In this document: positions 39,731-47,923 of the stretch, piece after piece
How the letters are laid out: the number at the start of each line of letters is the position of its first letter
How positions within the stretch are numbered: the stretch's first letter is position 1
Source: JBFWML01 sp050251635
Lineage (GTDB): Bacteria > Campylobacterota > Campylobacteria > Campylobacterales > SZUA-545
Reading direction: 5' to 3'
Assembly (NCBI GenBank): GCA_050251635.1
Contig: JBFWML010000001.1
Location: forward strand, 48,243 to 112,242
DNA: 64,000 nucleotides
Made by a program: the position numbers and the translations under genes
The notes under the pieces: generated by a model
What the model saw: the letters and a program-made list of their open reading frames with translations, nothing else
What the model was told of the DNA's origin: nothing
Database searches by the model: none

Positions 39731-40174
39731 ATGGTACAATTGCGCCCAAATTATATTAAGGATCGCAGGCTGAGACGTTTAGGGGCCCTTATTCTCACCC
39801 TTGTTTGGTTAAGCGGGTGCGCAGGGCCAAAACCCAAACTCGTTGACGGCGTAAAATCCTGCGAAGCGCTGCTCTACGAAGCCGAAACGATCGGGTTTAC
39901 GCTGGAGCGCACCGCCGAAGCCGCCGAAGAGGCGCGCAACCGGGAGGTGCCGCTGCATATTTTTGTCATCGCCATCGGAACCGCCGTCAGCGTGCAGCCC
40001 TATATGCTTTCGGGCGAATATTTTTATGTCGGGCCCGCCGCGACGATCGCCTATTACAACTACTACGCCAAGCCCCCCGAAGTGCTTGAGCGTTACGACT
40101 ATCTCAGCGAACGCCGCGAGGTTCTGGCTAGATTAATTGAGGAAAAAGCGTGCAACACAACAAAGAAACCCTAA
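39731..40174 (+). CDS. Small lipoprotein of unknown function
   Basis: The outer frame begins at ATG 39731 (147 codons). A better signal peptide, (M)RRLGALILTLVWLSGC with lipobox LSGC, starts at codon 39770, which is CTG and lies 7 bp after AAGGA. The mature protein, after the lipidated Cys, has KSCEALLYEAETIGFTLERTAEAAEEA, a helix, and a more hydrophobic segment EVPLHIFVIAIGTAVSVQPYM. The family is unknown to me. It overlaps the next gene by 25 bp, the beginning of a rightward operon. Start choice is uncertain because the -10 element overlaps the ATG. Confidence 0.7.
   Translation: MVQLRPNYIKDRRLRRLGALILTLVWLSGCAGPKPKLVDGVKSCEALLYEAETIGFTLERTAEAAEEARNREVPLHIFVIAIGTAVSVQPYMLSGEYFYVGPAATIAYYNYYAKPPEVLERYDYLSERREVLARLIEEKACNTTKKP
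39732..39740 (+). promoter_or_regulatory. Extended -10 promoter element (TGGTACAAT) overlapping the 5' end of the lipoprotein frame
   Basis: TGG followed by TACAAT at 39735-39740 is an extended -10 element. Transcription would begin near 39747, downstream of the only ATG (39731) in this reading frame, so that ATG may not be in the message. A good ribosome site, AAGGAT, lies at 39758-39763. See the lipoprotein entry for consequences. Confidence 0.45.
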
Positions 40175-41901
40175 GTTTTTTGATCAACTTTCTTGAGAGC
40201 GAGCCGGTCGAAACAAGCCTGCTCTTTTCGCAGCTCAAATGTACCCCCGAAGAGGCGCAACTGCTCAAATACATGACCCGCGAATACCTCGAGGGCAACG
40301 CCGATATGAGCGTTTTCGATCTGCTGGTGGCGGTGTACAAAAAAGAGGGGCTGGGCTATGTGCACCACATCCAAAAGGTGCGCAACCTCATCGATCTGGG
40401 TTGGGTGATTCTCAACTCCTTTCACCATGTCAAAACCTCGGAACTGAGCCTTTTGGACCTGCTGCACCACAGCATCAGCCTTTCAAGCACGCTTTTAAAA
40501 CTGCTTGAAGACGGCAATCTGGATCTGATTTTGCCGGAGATCAAGCCCTACGAAGATCACCTCGAATATCTCCAAGAGGAGTTTCTGCGCATCGATCTCT
40601 ACCGCAAACTGGCGGTCATCCGGCAAAGCTACGATCAATCCTCGCCCAGTTTCAAGCGCGTCAAAACCCGCCTGGCCATGCTGGAAAACCAGATCAAAGA
40701 GCGCATCCGGGTTTCCAAAGAGACCCCCAAGCTGGAAAAGTATTTCAAAGAACACCACCTCGACGAAAAAGAGCGGCTGATCTTTCTGGCGCTTCTCAAA
40801 GAGGAGTATTCGGGCACCGACGAAAACCTGCGGGATATGAATACGCTGATTGATCTCATCAGCTTCGACGACTACGAAAAGATCAAAAACCGCAGCCTCT
40901 TAGAAGAAAACGCGCCGCTGATCGAGAAGGGCGTGATCGACTATGACGAAGTGCTCACCCCCTTTGGCGGCATCAGCCGATCGTTTTTTATCACCGAAGA
41001 GGTCTTAAAAGAGATTATCCACCCCAAAAAGAAAAAGCCGCAGAAAATCCGCTTGGAGGCTTTGATCAAAGAGCAGGAGATTTTTGAACTGCTCGAACCC
41101 AAAACCACGCTGGACGACGTGGTGCTGCACCCGGCTACCCGCGAAATGCTCGACGGTGTTTTGCGCCAGATGGATCGCACCGTGGCCGCGCGGCTTAAGG
41201 AGTGGGGCATCAAAGACAAAAAGGGCGTGATCGACGCGCGGATCATCTTTCACGGTCATCCCGGCACGGGCAAAACGCTGACCGCGCTGAGTATCGCCAA
41301 AACCCTCAAACGGCAGGTGATCAGCTTTGACTGTTCGAAGATTTTGTCCATGTATGTGGGCGAAAGCGAAAAGAACGTCCGCAAGATTTTCGACAGCTAC
41401 AAAGAGATTGTCGCCAAGACCAAAAACGAGCCGATTTTATTGCTCAACGAAGCCGATCAGTTCCTCTCAGGCCGCACCAGCGGGCCCGGCGGCGGGGCGG
41501 AAAAAATGCACAACCAGATGCAAAACATTTTTTTAGAGCAGATCGAGCGGTTCGAAGGGATTTTGATCGCCACGACCAACCTGCTGGAAAATATCGATCC
41601 GGCCTTTTCCCGCCGCTTCGATTACAAGATCAAGTTCGAAAAACCGAGCGACAAGCAGCGTCTGGAAATCTGGAAAAAGCTGATGCCCAAAAACGCGCCG
41701 CTGGATAAGGATGTCAATCTGGAAACGCTGGCCAAACACCCCCTGACCGGCGGGCAGATTCAACTGGTGATCAAAAACGCCGCCACGCTGGTTGCCGCGC
41801 AGGAAAAGCCGCTCTTTACCGCCGAAATCTTCGCGGGCGTCATCCGCAAAGAGCTCAGCGGCGCCTTCGGGGATGAAAAATCGATGGGATTTCTGGCCTG
41901 A
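40150..41901 (+). CDS. AAA-family ATPase (cytoplasmic, with long helical N-domain)
   Basis: 583 residues from GTG 40150. The first ~300 residues are helical and charged with no recognised domain. The AAA+ module (about 360-560) has Walker A FHGHPGTGKTLT, sensor 1 ILIATTNLLENIDPAFSRRFDY with arginine fingers, and pore-like SKILSMYVGESEKNVRKIF. Walker B reads ILLLNEADQFL, with Asn where hydrolytic AAA+ proteins usually have Asp but with the catalytic Glu kept. The C-terminal lid is normal. It may be an unfoldase or remodelling factor; the partner is unknown. Its stop overlaps the dedA start (TGATG). Confidence 0.85.
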   Translation: MQHNKETLSFLINFLESEPVETSLLFSQLKCTPEEAQLLKYMTREYLEGNADMSVFDLLVAVYKKEGLGYVHHIQKVRNLIDLGWVILNSFHHVKTSELSLLDLLHHSISLSSTLLKLLEDGNLDLILPEIKPYEDHLEYLQEEFLRIDLYRKLAVIRQSYDQSSPSFKRVKTRLAMLENQIKERIRVSKETPKLEKYFKEHHLDEKERLIFLALLKEEYSGTDENLRDMNTLIDLISFDDYEKIKNRSLLEENAPLIEKGVIDYDEVLTPFGGISRSFFITEEVLKEIIHPKKKKPQKIRLEALIKEQEIFELLEPKTTLDDVVLHPATREMLDGVLRQMDRTVAARLKEWGIKDKKGVIDARIIFHGHPGTGKTLTALSIAKTLKRQVISFDCSKILSMYVGESEKNVRKIFDSYKEIVAKTKNEPILLLNEADQFLSGRTSGPGGGAEKMHNQMQNIFLEQIERFEGILIATTNLLENIDPAFSRRFDYKIKFEKPSDKQRLEIWKKLMPKNAPLDKDVNLETLAKHPLTGGQIQLVIKNAATLVAAQEKPLFTAEIFAGVIRKELSGAFGDEKSMGFLA

Positions 41902-42512
41902 TGCTCGGCAACATCATCGCGTGGATTGTCGAAACGGTGGGGGCGCTGGGCTACTGGGGCATCGTGTTTATGATGTTTCTGGAGAGCAGCTTTTTTCCCT
42001 TTCCCTCCGAAGTGGTGATGATCCCGGCGGGCTATCTGGCCAGCAAGGGGGAAATGAACCTCTATCTGGCGATCGGCTGCGGCATTGCGGGCAGCCTGCT
42101 GGGCGCGCTGTTTAACTACTATCTGGCCGTCACGCTGGGCCGCAAAGCGCTGCTGCGCTGGGGCCACTACGTTTTTTTCACCGAAGAGACGATGCGCAAG
42201 GTCGAAACCTACTTTGAGCGCCACGGCCATATCTCCACCTTTACCGGACGGCTCATTCCCGTGGTGCGCCAGTATGTCTCCCTGCCCGCGGGACTGGCGC
42301 GGATGAACCTGATGCTTTTTAGCCTTTTTACCGCTCTGGGCGCGGGTATCTGGATGATTGTGCTGACCCTGCTGGGCTATTTTATCGGCGAAAACGAAGC
42401 GCTCATCAAACCCTATCTGCACGGCGCGCTGGCCATCACCCTGATTGCCGTGGCGGTGCTGGTGATGCTCTATCTGCTTTTTCAACGGCACAAACGGCGG
42501 GAGCTGCCCTGA
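41901..42512 (+). CDS. DedA family membrane protein
   Basis: 203 residues with the DedA/SNARE-associated pattern: ESSFFPFPSEVVMIPAGYLASKG near the N-terminus, then FERHGHISTFTGRLIPVVRQYVSLPAGLARM with the conserved G-R-x-x-P-x-x-R motif and a C-terminal helix. DedA proteins are proton-dependent, and some flip undecaprenyl phosphate or other lipids. Its neighbours in this operon include a peptidoglycan synthase (PBP1A), which fits a carrier-lipid role, but that is inference. Start and stop both overlap the neighbouring genes by one base. Confidence 0.92.
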   Translation: MLGNIIAWIVETVGALGYWGIVFMMFLESSFFPFPSEVVMIPAGYLASKGEMNLYLAIGCGIAGSLLGALFNYYLAVTLGRKALLRWGHYVFFTEETMRKVETYFERHGHISTFTGRLIPVVRQYVSLPAGLARMNLMLFSLFTALGAGIWMIVLTLLGYFIGENEALIKPYLHGALAITLIAVAVLVMLYLLFQRHKRRELP

Positions 42513-43204
42513 TGTTTACGATCAAGCGCCTTTGTATCACGCACGAAGGACGCAATCTGGTCGATCTGTCGCTGGCGATCGACGGCGCGACGGGCCTGGT
42601 GGGCGCCAGCGGCAGCGGCAAAAGTTTGACGCTCAAGGCGCTGCTGGGGCTGTTGCCCTCCAGTATGCGCGCCACGCTGCAGACGGATGCGCCCTTTGAG
42701 CCGGTGCGCGGTCAAAGCGTGGGTTTCGTGCCCCAGAATCCCTTTACGGCACTCAGCCCCATGAGCCCTATCGGCACCCAGTTTCATGCGGCCAAAACGC
42801 GGGCGATCGCCCTTTTGGAGCGGGTGGGGCTAGGGGCTTGGACATTGAACCGTTTTGCGGCGGAGCTTTCGGGCGGACAGCTGCAGCGGGCGATTATCGC
42901 CATGGCGCTGGCTCAAAATCCCCGTTTGCTGCTGCTGGACGAACCGACCACGGCGCTTGATAGCGAAAGCAAAGAGAGCGTTCTGGCGCTGCTTCGCCAA
43001 ATCCGCGCCGAAGAGGGGGTTTTGATGCTCTTTGTCGCCCACGATATGGCCGCCGTCGCCGGCGTGTGCGATCGCGTCTGCGTGATCGATGCGGGCCGCA
43101 TCGTGGAATCGGGCGCGTTAAATCAGGTGCTGCAAAACCCCGCGCAGCCCTACACGCGCCAACTGATCGAATCGAATTTCGCCTACCGGGAGTGGAGGAG
43201 TTAA
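42512..43204 (+). CDS. Orphan OppD/DppD-like ABC transporter ATPase
   Basis: 230 residues, shorter than a complete OppD (about 330), without the C-terminal oligopeptide/dipeptide extension except a short NPAQPYTRQLIESN segment. Walker A GASGSGKS, Q-loop VPQNPFTALSPM, signature LSGGQLQRAIIAMALAQ, Walker B LLLLDEPTTALD and switch AHDMAAVAG are all intact. No permease or binding-protein gene is near. It sits between dedA and the PBP1A gene in a tight operon, so it may serve another membrane complex or a distant permease. Confidence 0.85.
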   Translation: MFTIKRLCITHEGRNLVDLSLAIDGATGLVGASGSGKSLTLKALLGLLPSSMRATLQTDAPFEPVRGQSVGFVPQNPFTALSPMSPIGTQFHAAKTRAIALLERVGLGAWTLNRFAAELSGGQLQRAIIAMALAQNPRLLLLDEPTTALDSESKESVLALLRQIRAEEGVLMLFVAHDMAAVAGVCDRVCVIDAGRIVESGALNQVLQNPAQPYTRQLIESNFAYREWRS

Positions 43205-43205
43205 T

Positions 43206-45341
43206 ATGCAACGGTTTTTACGCTGGCTGGGTCTGGCCATTCTCTCGGGCGCGGTGCTGGTGGCTTTGCTGGCCGCCTTTTATCTGGTGCGCGCGCTCAG
43301 CATCGACACCGATCCGCTCATCTACTACAATCCGCCGCAAACCACGCAGTTTTACGACCGCAACGGCGAACTGGTGGCCAACCTTTTTGCCGACGAACAC
43401 CGGCTCTATGTGCCCTTCGACAAAATCCCCTCAAGACTGGTCGAAGCGCTGGTGGCCATTGAGGATACGAGCTTTTTTGAGCATGACGGCCTGAACTTTG
43501 AAGCAATTTTTCGCGCCGCCTACCGGGTGGCCATGGCGGGCCGCGCCGTCGAAGGGGCCAGCACCGTGACGCAACAGCTGGTGAAAAACCTGCTCCTAAC
43601 CCGCGATAAAACCATCGATCGCAAGCTCAAAGAGGCGATTCTTTCGCTGCGCATCGAGATGCAGCTGGGCAAAGAGCAGATTCTGGAGCGCTACTTCAAC
43701 GCCATCTACTTCGGCCACGGCTACTACGGCATCCGCACCGCGGCGCTGGGCTATTTCCGCAAAAACCTCGACGAGCTGACGCTAAAGGAGATGGCGATGC
43801 TGGCGGGACTGCCCCGCGCGCCCAGCTTCTACGACCCGACCAAACATTTCAAGATGTCCCTCACCCGCGGCAATCTGGTGCTGGACCGGATGTTTCATTT
43901 AGGCTGGATCAGCGAAGCCGAATACCGCGAAGGGTTGCTGGAAATTCCCGTCGTTTACGACGACACGCTCACAAGAAACCGCGCGCCCTATGCGATCGAC
44001 GCCATCGTCAGTCAGCTCAGCGCCGACTTTCCCGACCTGAAAAACGGCGGTTATATCGTAAAAACCACGCTGGATATGTCGGTGCAAGCCACGGCGGAAA
44101 CGGCGCTTAAACAGGGCTATCAGACCAACCGCGACCGGGTTGAGAAGTTCTACCGCGACGAAACCGCCCGCTACAACCGGCTAAAGGCTGATCACAACGC
44201 CAGCGATCCCAAACAGGCCGAAGATCTGGCCAAGCTGGAAAAGAGCCTGCAAGGGCTGTTGACGGTGACCGAAAACAACGAAACCAACGCCACAACGATC
44301 GTTTACGCCTTGAACGAGCCGGTTTTCGCCGCCAAGCTCGAACAGCTCAACGGCGCCATGATCACGCTCGATCAGCAAACGGGCGATCTGCTGGCGCTGG
44401 TGGGCGGCGTGGACTACACCAAGAGCGTCTTTAACCGCGCCGTGCAGTCGCGCCGCCAGCTGGGCAGCTCCTTTAAACCTTTTATCTATCTGGCCGCCTT
44501 CGATCTGGGCTACTCCCCCGCATCCCCCATCGCCGATATTTCGCGCACCTACAAGTTCACGACCGAAGACGAAGAAGAGAAGGTGTGGCGGCCCACCAAC
44601 TACGAAGATAACTTCCTGGGACTGATGACCGCCCGCGACGCGGTGGTTAACTCCCGCAACCTCGCCACCATCAACCTGATCGGCTCCGTGGGTATTCAGG
44701 TGCTGTTTGACAAACTCACCGCCTATTCGCACATCCAGCTCCCCTACGACATGGCGATCGCTCTGGGCGCGCACAGCATGACGCTTCTGGAGTTCTCCGA
44801 ATATCTAAGCATTATTTCCAACTACGGCGGCCGGGTTAAGCCCCGCGTGGCCACGCAGGTGATCGACCGCTTTGGCCACAGCCGCTACTACGAAAGCGTC
44901 ACCGAGCAGGTCACGCCGCCCGAGCAGGCCTATTTGATGATTGACGTGCTCAAAGACGCCGTCAACCGCGGCACGGGCCGGCGCGCGCGCGTCAACGGCA
45001 TTGACGTGGCGGGCAAAACCGGCACCACCAACGACTACCGCGACGCGTGGTTTATGGGCTTTACCCCCACCACGCAAACCATCGTCTGGTTCGGCAACGA
45101 CGACAACACCCCCGTTTCGGGCCACGCCACCGGCGGCGGTTTCGCGGCTCCGGTCTTTGCCAGCTACTACAAAGAGCTGCTCAAAATCCGGCCCGAACTC
45201 AAGCGCCGCTTCGACAAACCCGAAGGAGTGCGCGAAATCAACATCGGCGGCGGACGCAAGGAGATCTTCACCGATATCTCCAAACCTCCCAGAGATCTGA
45301 CCAGCCCCGCCGCGCCGCAGGGGGGGGAGATACTCTTTTAA
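43206..45341 (+). CDS. Bifunctional penicillin-binding protein 1A (GT51 + transpeptidase)
   Basis: 711 residues with one N-terminal membrane anchor. The glycosyltransferase domain has VEALVAIEDTSFFEHDGLNFEAIFRA and EGASTVTQQLVKNLLLTRDKTIDRKLKEA, with catalytic Glu residues; the transpeptidase has SSFKPF (SxxK), SRN and KTGTT. An extra segment of roughly 100 residues (TNRDRVEKFYRDETARYNRL...) lies between the domains. It polymerises and cross-links peptidoglycan. The ATG is preceded by GAGGAGTTAAT. It is the last gene of the rightward operon starting at the lipoprotein. Confidence 0.95.
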   Translation: MQRFLRWLGLAILSGAVLVALLAAFYLVRALSIDTDPLIYYNPPQTTQFYDRNGELVANLFADEHRLYVPFDKIPSRLVEALVAIEDTSFFEHDGLNFEAIFRAAYRVAMAGRAVEGASTVTQQLVKNLLLTRDKTIDRKLKEAILSLRIEMQLGKEQILERYFNAIYFGHGYYGIRTAALGYFRKNLDELTLKEMAMLAGLPRAPSFYDPTKHFKMSLTRGNLVLDRMFHLGWISEAEYREGLLEIPVVYDDTLTRNRAPYAIDAIVSQLSADFPDLKNGGYIVKTTLDMSVQATAETALKQGYQTNRDRVEKFYRDETARYNRLKADHNASDPKQAEDLAKLEKSLQGLLTVTENNETNATTIVYALNEPVFAAKLEQLNGAMITLDQQTGDLLALVGGVDYTKSVFNRAVQSRRQLGSSFKPFIYLAAFDLGYSPASPIADISRTYKFTTEDEEEKVWRPTNYEDNFLGLMTARDAVVNSRNLATINLIGSVGIQVLFDKLTAYSHIQLPYDMAIALGAHSMTLLEFSEYLSIISNYGGRVKPRVATQVIDRFGHSRYYESVTEQVTPPEQAYLMIDVLKDAVNRGTGRRARVNGIDVAGKTGTTNDYRDAWFMGFTPTTQTIVWFGNDDNTPVSGHATGGGFAAPVFASYYKELLKIRPELKRRFDKPEGVREINIGGGRKEIFTDISKPPRDLTSPAAPQGGEILF

Positions 45342-45367
45342 CGGAAGGCGATTTGCAGGGGTTTTTG

Positions 45368-45658
45368 CTAGCCGGCTATTTTGGTTGGCCGAGCCTGCAA
45401 CGATAGTCCCAGAGCCGTCATAATTTTGACAACCGTGTCCATACGGGGCTTGGCTCCCTCGCGCAGGGACTTATAGATGCTTTCGCGGCCCAGGCCGGAG
45501 TCTTTTGCAATTTGAGCAATCCCGCGTGCTTTGGCTATATGGCCCAATGCACGGATAAATTCTTCGCTGTCTCCATCGGCCAGCACTTGGTTGAGATATT
45601 CCGCCTGCATGGCTTCGTCTTCGAGCTCTTGGCTCATATCGAAGGGAATCAATTTCAT
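45368..45658 (-). CDS. HigA-like antitoxin (XRE family, addiction-module antidote)
   Basis: 96 residues. The C-terminal half (IAKARGIAQIAKDSGLGRESIYKSLREGAKPRMDTVVKIMTALGLSL) is a helix-turn-helix of the addiction-module antidote (HigA/HI1420-like) family; the N-terminus KLIPFDMSQELEDEAMQAEYLNQVLADGDSEEFIRAL is its usual toxin-contacting part. It follows the RelE-like toxin with a 4-bp overlap, so the toxin gene comes first as in higBA. It presumably represses at the palindrome at 45956-45975. Confidence 0.88.
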   Translation of the reverse strand: MKLIPFDMSQELEDEAMQAEYLNQVLADGDSEEFIRALGHIAKARGIAQIAKDSGLGRESIYKSLREGAKPRMDTVVKIMTALGLSLQARPTKIAG

Positions 45659-45948
45659 TTCAGCTCCTTCGCCATTGCTTTGGCTTTCTTGATGTCTTTT
45701 TCTTGCGTACTTTTATCGCCGCCGGCCAGCAAAACCACAATCTCTTCTCCTCGGATAGTGTAATAGAGCCGGTATCCGGGCCCTAGAAAGATACGCATCT
45801 CACTCACCCCGCCACCTATGGCGGCATGATCGCCAAAATTCCCCTGCTCGACTCGTTCAAGCCGGCGAACAATTGCGGCGCGAGTCTTAATATCTTTGAG
45901 GCCGGCCTGCCATTTGGCGAAAGATTCCGTTTTGTAGATTTTGAACAT
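45655..45948 (-). CDS. RelE/HigB-like toxin (addiction-module killer protein)
   Basis: 97 residues from ATG 45948. The fold is of HI1419-type RelE toxins: MFKIYKTESFAKWQAGLKD, RAAIVRRLERVEQGNFGDHAAIGGGVSEMRIFLGPGYRLYYTIRGEEIVVLLAGGDKSTQ. The conserved SEMRI...GPGYRLYY...LLxGGDKxxQ motif is intact. The reading frame stays open upstream for about 530 codons into the TraG-like remnant, but the ATG at 45948 fits the family and promoter-like sequence lies just before it. Known members cleave mRNA on the ribosome. Confidence 0.88.
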   Translation of the reverse strand: MFKIYKTESFAKWQAGLKDIKTRAAIVRRLERVEQGNFGDHAAIGGGVSEMRIFLGPGYRLYYTIRGEEIVVLLAGGDKSTQEKDIKKAKAMAKELK

Positions 45949-45955
45949 GGGGGTA

Positions 45956-45975
45956 TTGTATCCAAATGAATACAA
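45956..45975 (-). promoter_or_regulatory. Promoter-overlapping palindromic operator of the higBA-like pair
   Basis: The 20-bp sequence TTGTATCCAAATGAATACAA (plus strand) has perfect TTGTAT/ATACAA arms and matches its own complement at 16 of 20 positions. On the minus strand it overlaps a -10-like TACAAT (45955-45960), 7 bp upstream of the toxin ATG. This is the expected place for antitoxin autorepression. Confidence 0.6.
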
Positions 45976-46054
45976 CAAGAAAAGGGTTGACAGCCTAAGT
46001 TGTTTCCATAACCCGCCAAAGATTCGTGGCCAAGTATGCACACAAAAAGCGACT

Positions 46055-47541
46055 GCGGCGACACCGCCATTGCAGGATGCCATCACCTGCGCGTCCGCGC
46101 CGATCGACACCGTGCCGCCGGGGGTTGCAAAGCTGCCCTGCCCGCTTTGGGCAAAGTTACCCGCCGCGTTGGTATTGGCCTGAAGAGTGGCGTTGGCGAC
46201 GTTGATGTTTTGTTGAGCGACCTGTTGTTGCCCTCCGCCTTCGCCGCCGCCGGCAAAGTGTTGGTAGGCTCCATAAAGCGCGCCGCCGATCGCGCCGAAG
46301 GCCGCGCCTTTGGGGCCTGCAACCATGCCCATCATCCCGCCGTTCATGGCTCCTTCGGCCATGCTGCCCCAAAGAGAGTCCCCCTCTTGCCCGTCGCCGG
46401 CAAACGCATTGGTGGCAAAACTAACGGCGGTCGTAGCCAAAGCGGCTTTGCCCATTCTTCTGGCCCGTTTGCTTTGGTTTTTTTCACCATCTGTGTTATT
46501 ATTATTCTCAACGCCGGAACCGTTCCGGCCATCTTGATTAGGAGGTGTCCTATGGGTGGTGCTATCACCTTTACTTTGATCGGTATCTTGTTGGCCTTTG
46601 TTGTTGCTGTTGTGCAAGGTTTCTTCGGTGCCATGATCAAGGACATTCGGGGCAAGTAGCCTTTTTGCCCCGCCCCACATATTTGCACCCGTTTCCTTTC
46701 CCCTCTCCAACGCACTCACCTTCCGCTGCCGGGTCTTCTCCTCGGCATTATCGTATTTATCCCACTGTTCAGCCAGCGCTTGATCGCTGGCTGATTTGTA
46801 TTGGCCGTAGGCGTTGCGTTCGGGTTTGGGGGCTGAGGGTTTTTCGATCTCTTTGCCGTCTGCGCCTACGCGGTAGGATTCGCTGACGCTTCCACCGGGG
46901 ATTCCTTTGGCTATGTTGTAGCCCCCGTAGGCAAACACTCCCGTACCGGCAACCATAGCCCCCACCTCTCCCATCGACCATCGACCCGCCCCGGCTACGG
47001 CGCTCATCGGATCGGTTTGAATGCCGTCTTTGTAGTGGATGGCGTGATCGGTCTTGTGGCTGTTGTCGTTGTTGTAGCTGCTGCCGGTTTTGATGGAGCT
47101 GGAATTGTCGATCTGGTGAATACGGGCGTGCCCGTCGCTACCGAGCGAAGCATCAACCCGCGATCCGCCGATCACCATCGAGTGCATACTCATCTTGTTA
47201 CCGATAGACATCTGCTGAAGCCAACCCGCAAAGTCCGCGCCGGATTTGATGCTGCCGTCCTCGTTGAACATCCCCGAATCAACCAGCTGCGCTCCTGCCT
47301 CCCTGAGCGCCGCCCTCTCTTTCGCGTTTAGGTTGCCAGACTGCACTTGGGCTTTGAATTGATCGGGCCGGTAGCCTAGTTGTGAGGCGGCTTGGCTAAC
47401 TACATACTCTTCAGCCAGGCTTTGTGCTGCCCCTTGGCTAAATGCGCCCTTCTCCATATTGCCCTTGGGAAAATGGGGACAGGCAACTTTTAACCTCTTC
47501 CATAACAATAGATTCTTCTTCCATTCTTCTTCCATGCCCAA
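46055..47541 (-). pseudogene. TraG-like conjugal transfer protein, truncated C-terminal fragment
   Basis: An open frame of about 500 codons upstream of and in frame with the toxin. Its composition is unusual: Gly/Ala/Gln/Asn/Ser-rich, with SQGAAQSLAEEYVVSQAASQLGY, then VIGGSRVDASLGSDGHARIHQ, an internal hydrophobic segment, and GGGQQQVAQQNINVANATLQANTN. Repetitive Asn/Gln/Gly stretches, SxGxxVDxxxxS-type strands and small coiled helices are typical of the TraG C-terminal region of F-type systems. There is no start codon or N-terminal TraG membrane domain, and the 3' part runs into unrelated sequence. I interpret it as a remnant; TraG identity is moderately supported. Confidence 0.5.
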
Positions 47542-47584
47542 AGTTTTTGCTACAATAGTTCCTACTTTAGTGGGAAGGAATCAA

Positions 47585-47923
47585 ATGCTTACCGTCGGCA
47601 TCAAAGAGCTCAAAGACAATCCAGCTATTTTGACCCGCTCCCTTGAGGCGCACGATATTTCGCTGTTGACCAAGCGGGGCTCGCCCATCGGACTGGCGTT
47701 GCCGTGGGATGATGCGATTTTTGCCAACGGGTATAAGGAAACGCTGGCCGTCAACGCTTACAAGGCGGGGCTTTTAACCCTTTCGCAGTTGGCGCGCACA
47801 TTGGGAAAAAGCTTGGAAGAAACGCTGGATTTAACCGCGCAACTGGGGATTTTATTGATCGACCACGATGCGGCGGAAACCGATCGCGAAATCGAGGCGG
47901 CGCGGACGATTGCCGGTGAATAA
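47585..47923 (+). CDS. UPF0175 family antitoxin (VapB-like) with Phd-like N-terminus
   Basis: 112 residues from ATG 47585, preceded by AAGGAATCAA. The first ~45 residues (TVGIKELKDNPAILTRSLEAHDISLLTKRGSPIGLALP) look like a Phd/YefM fold, and the C-terminal half (LAVNAYKAGLLTLSQLARTLGKSLEETLDLTAQLGI) is the UPF0175 helix-turn-helix type. UPF0175 genes usually precede DUF3368 toxins, as here; the two overlap by 8 bp. It should be the antitoxin and repressor of the pair. Confidence 0.85.
   Translation: MLTVGIKELKDNPAILTRSLEAHDISLLTKRGSPIGLALPWDDAIFANGYKETLAVNAYKAGLLTLSQLARTLGKSLEETLDLTAQLGILLIDHDAAETDREIEAARTIAGE

Noticed and set aside
46551..46659. 35-codon plus-strand peptide with a perfect AGGAGGT site and a hydrophobic helix, antisense to the TraG-like remnant
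   Set aside because: Its frame is codon-aligned antisense to Asn/Gln/Asp/Lys-rich sequence, which by itself yields Val/Leu/Ile/Phe codons, so the hydrophobicity is expected by chance. The ribosome site is the only positive sign.
45655..47541. Single 628-residue protein ending in a RelE-like toxin
   Set aside because: The toxin has its own family start at 45948 with promoter and operator just before it; the upstream part is a decayed TraG-like fragment that happens to be in frame.
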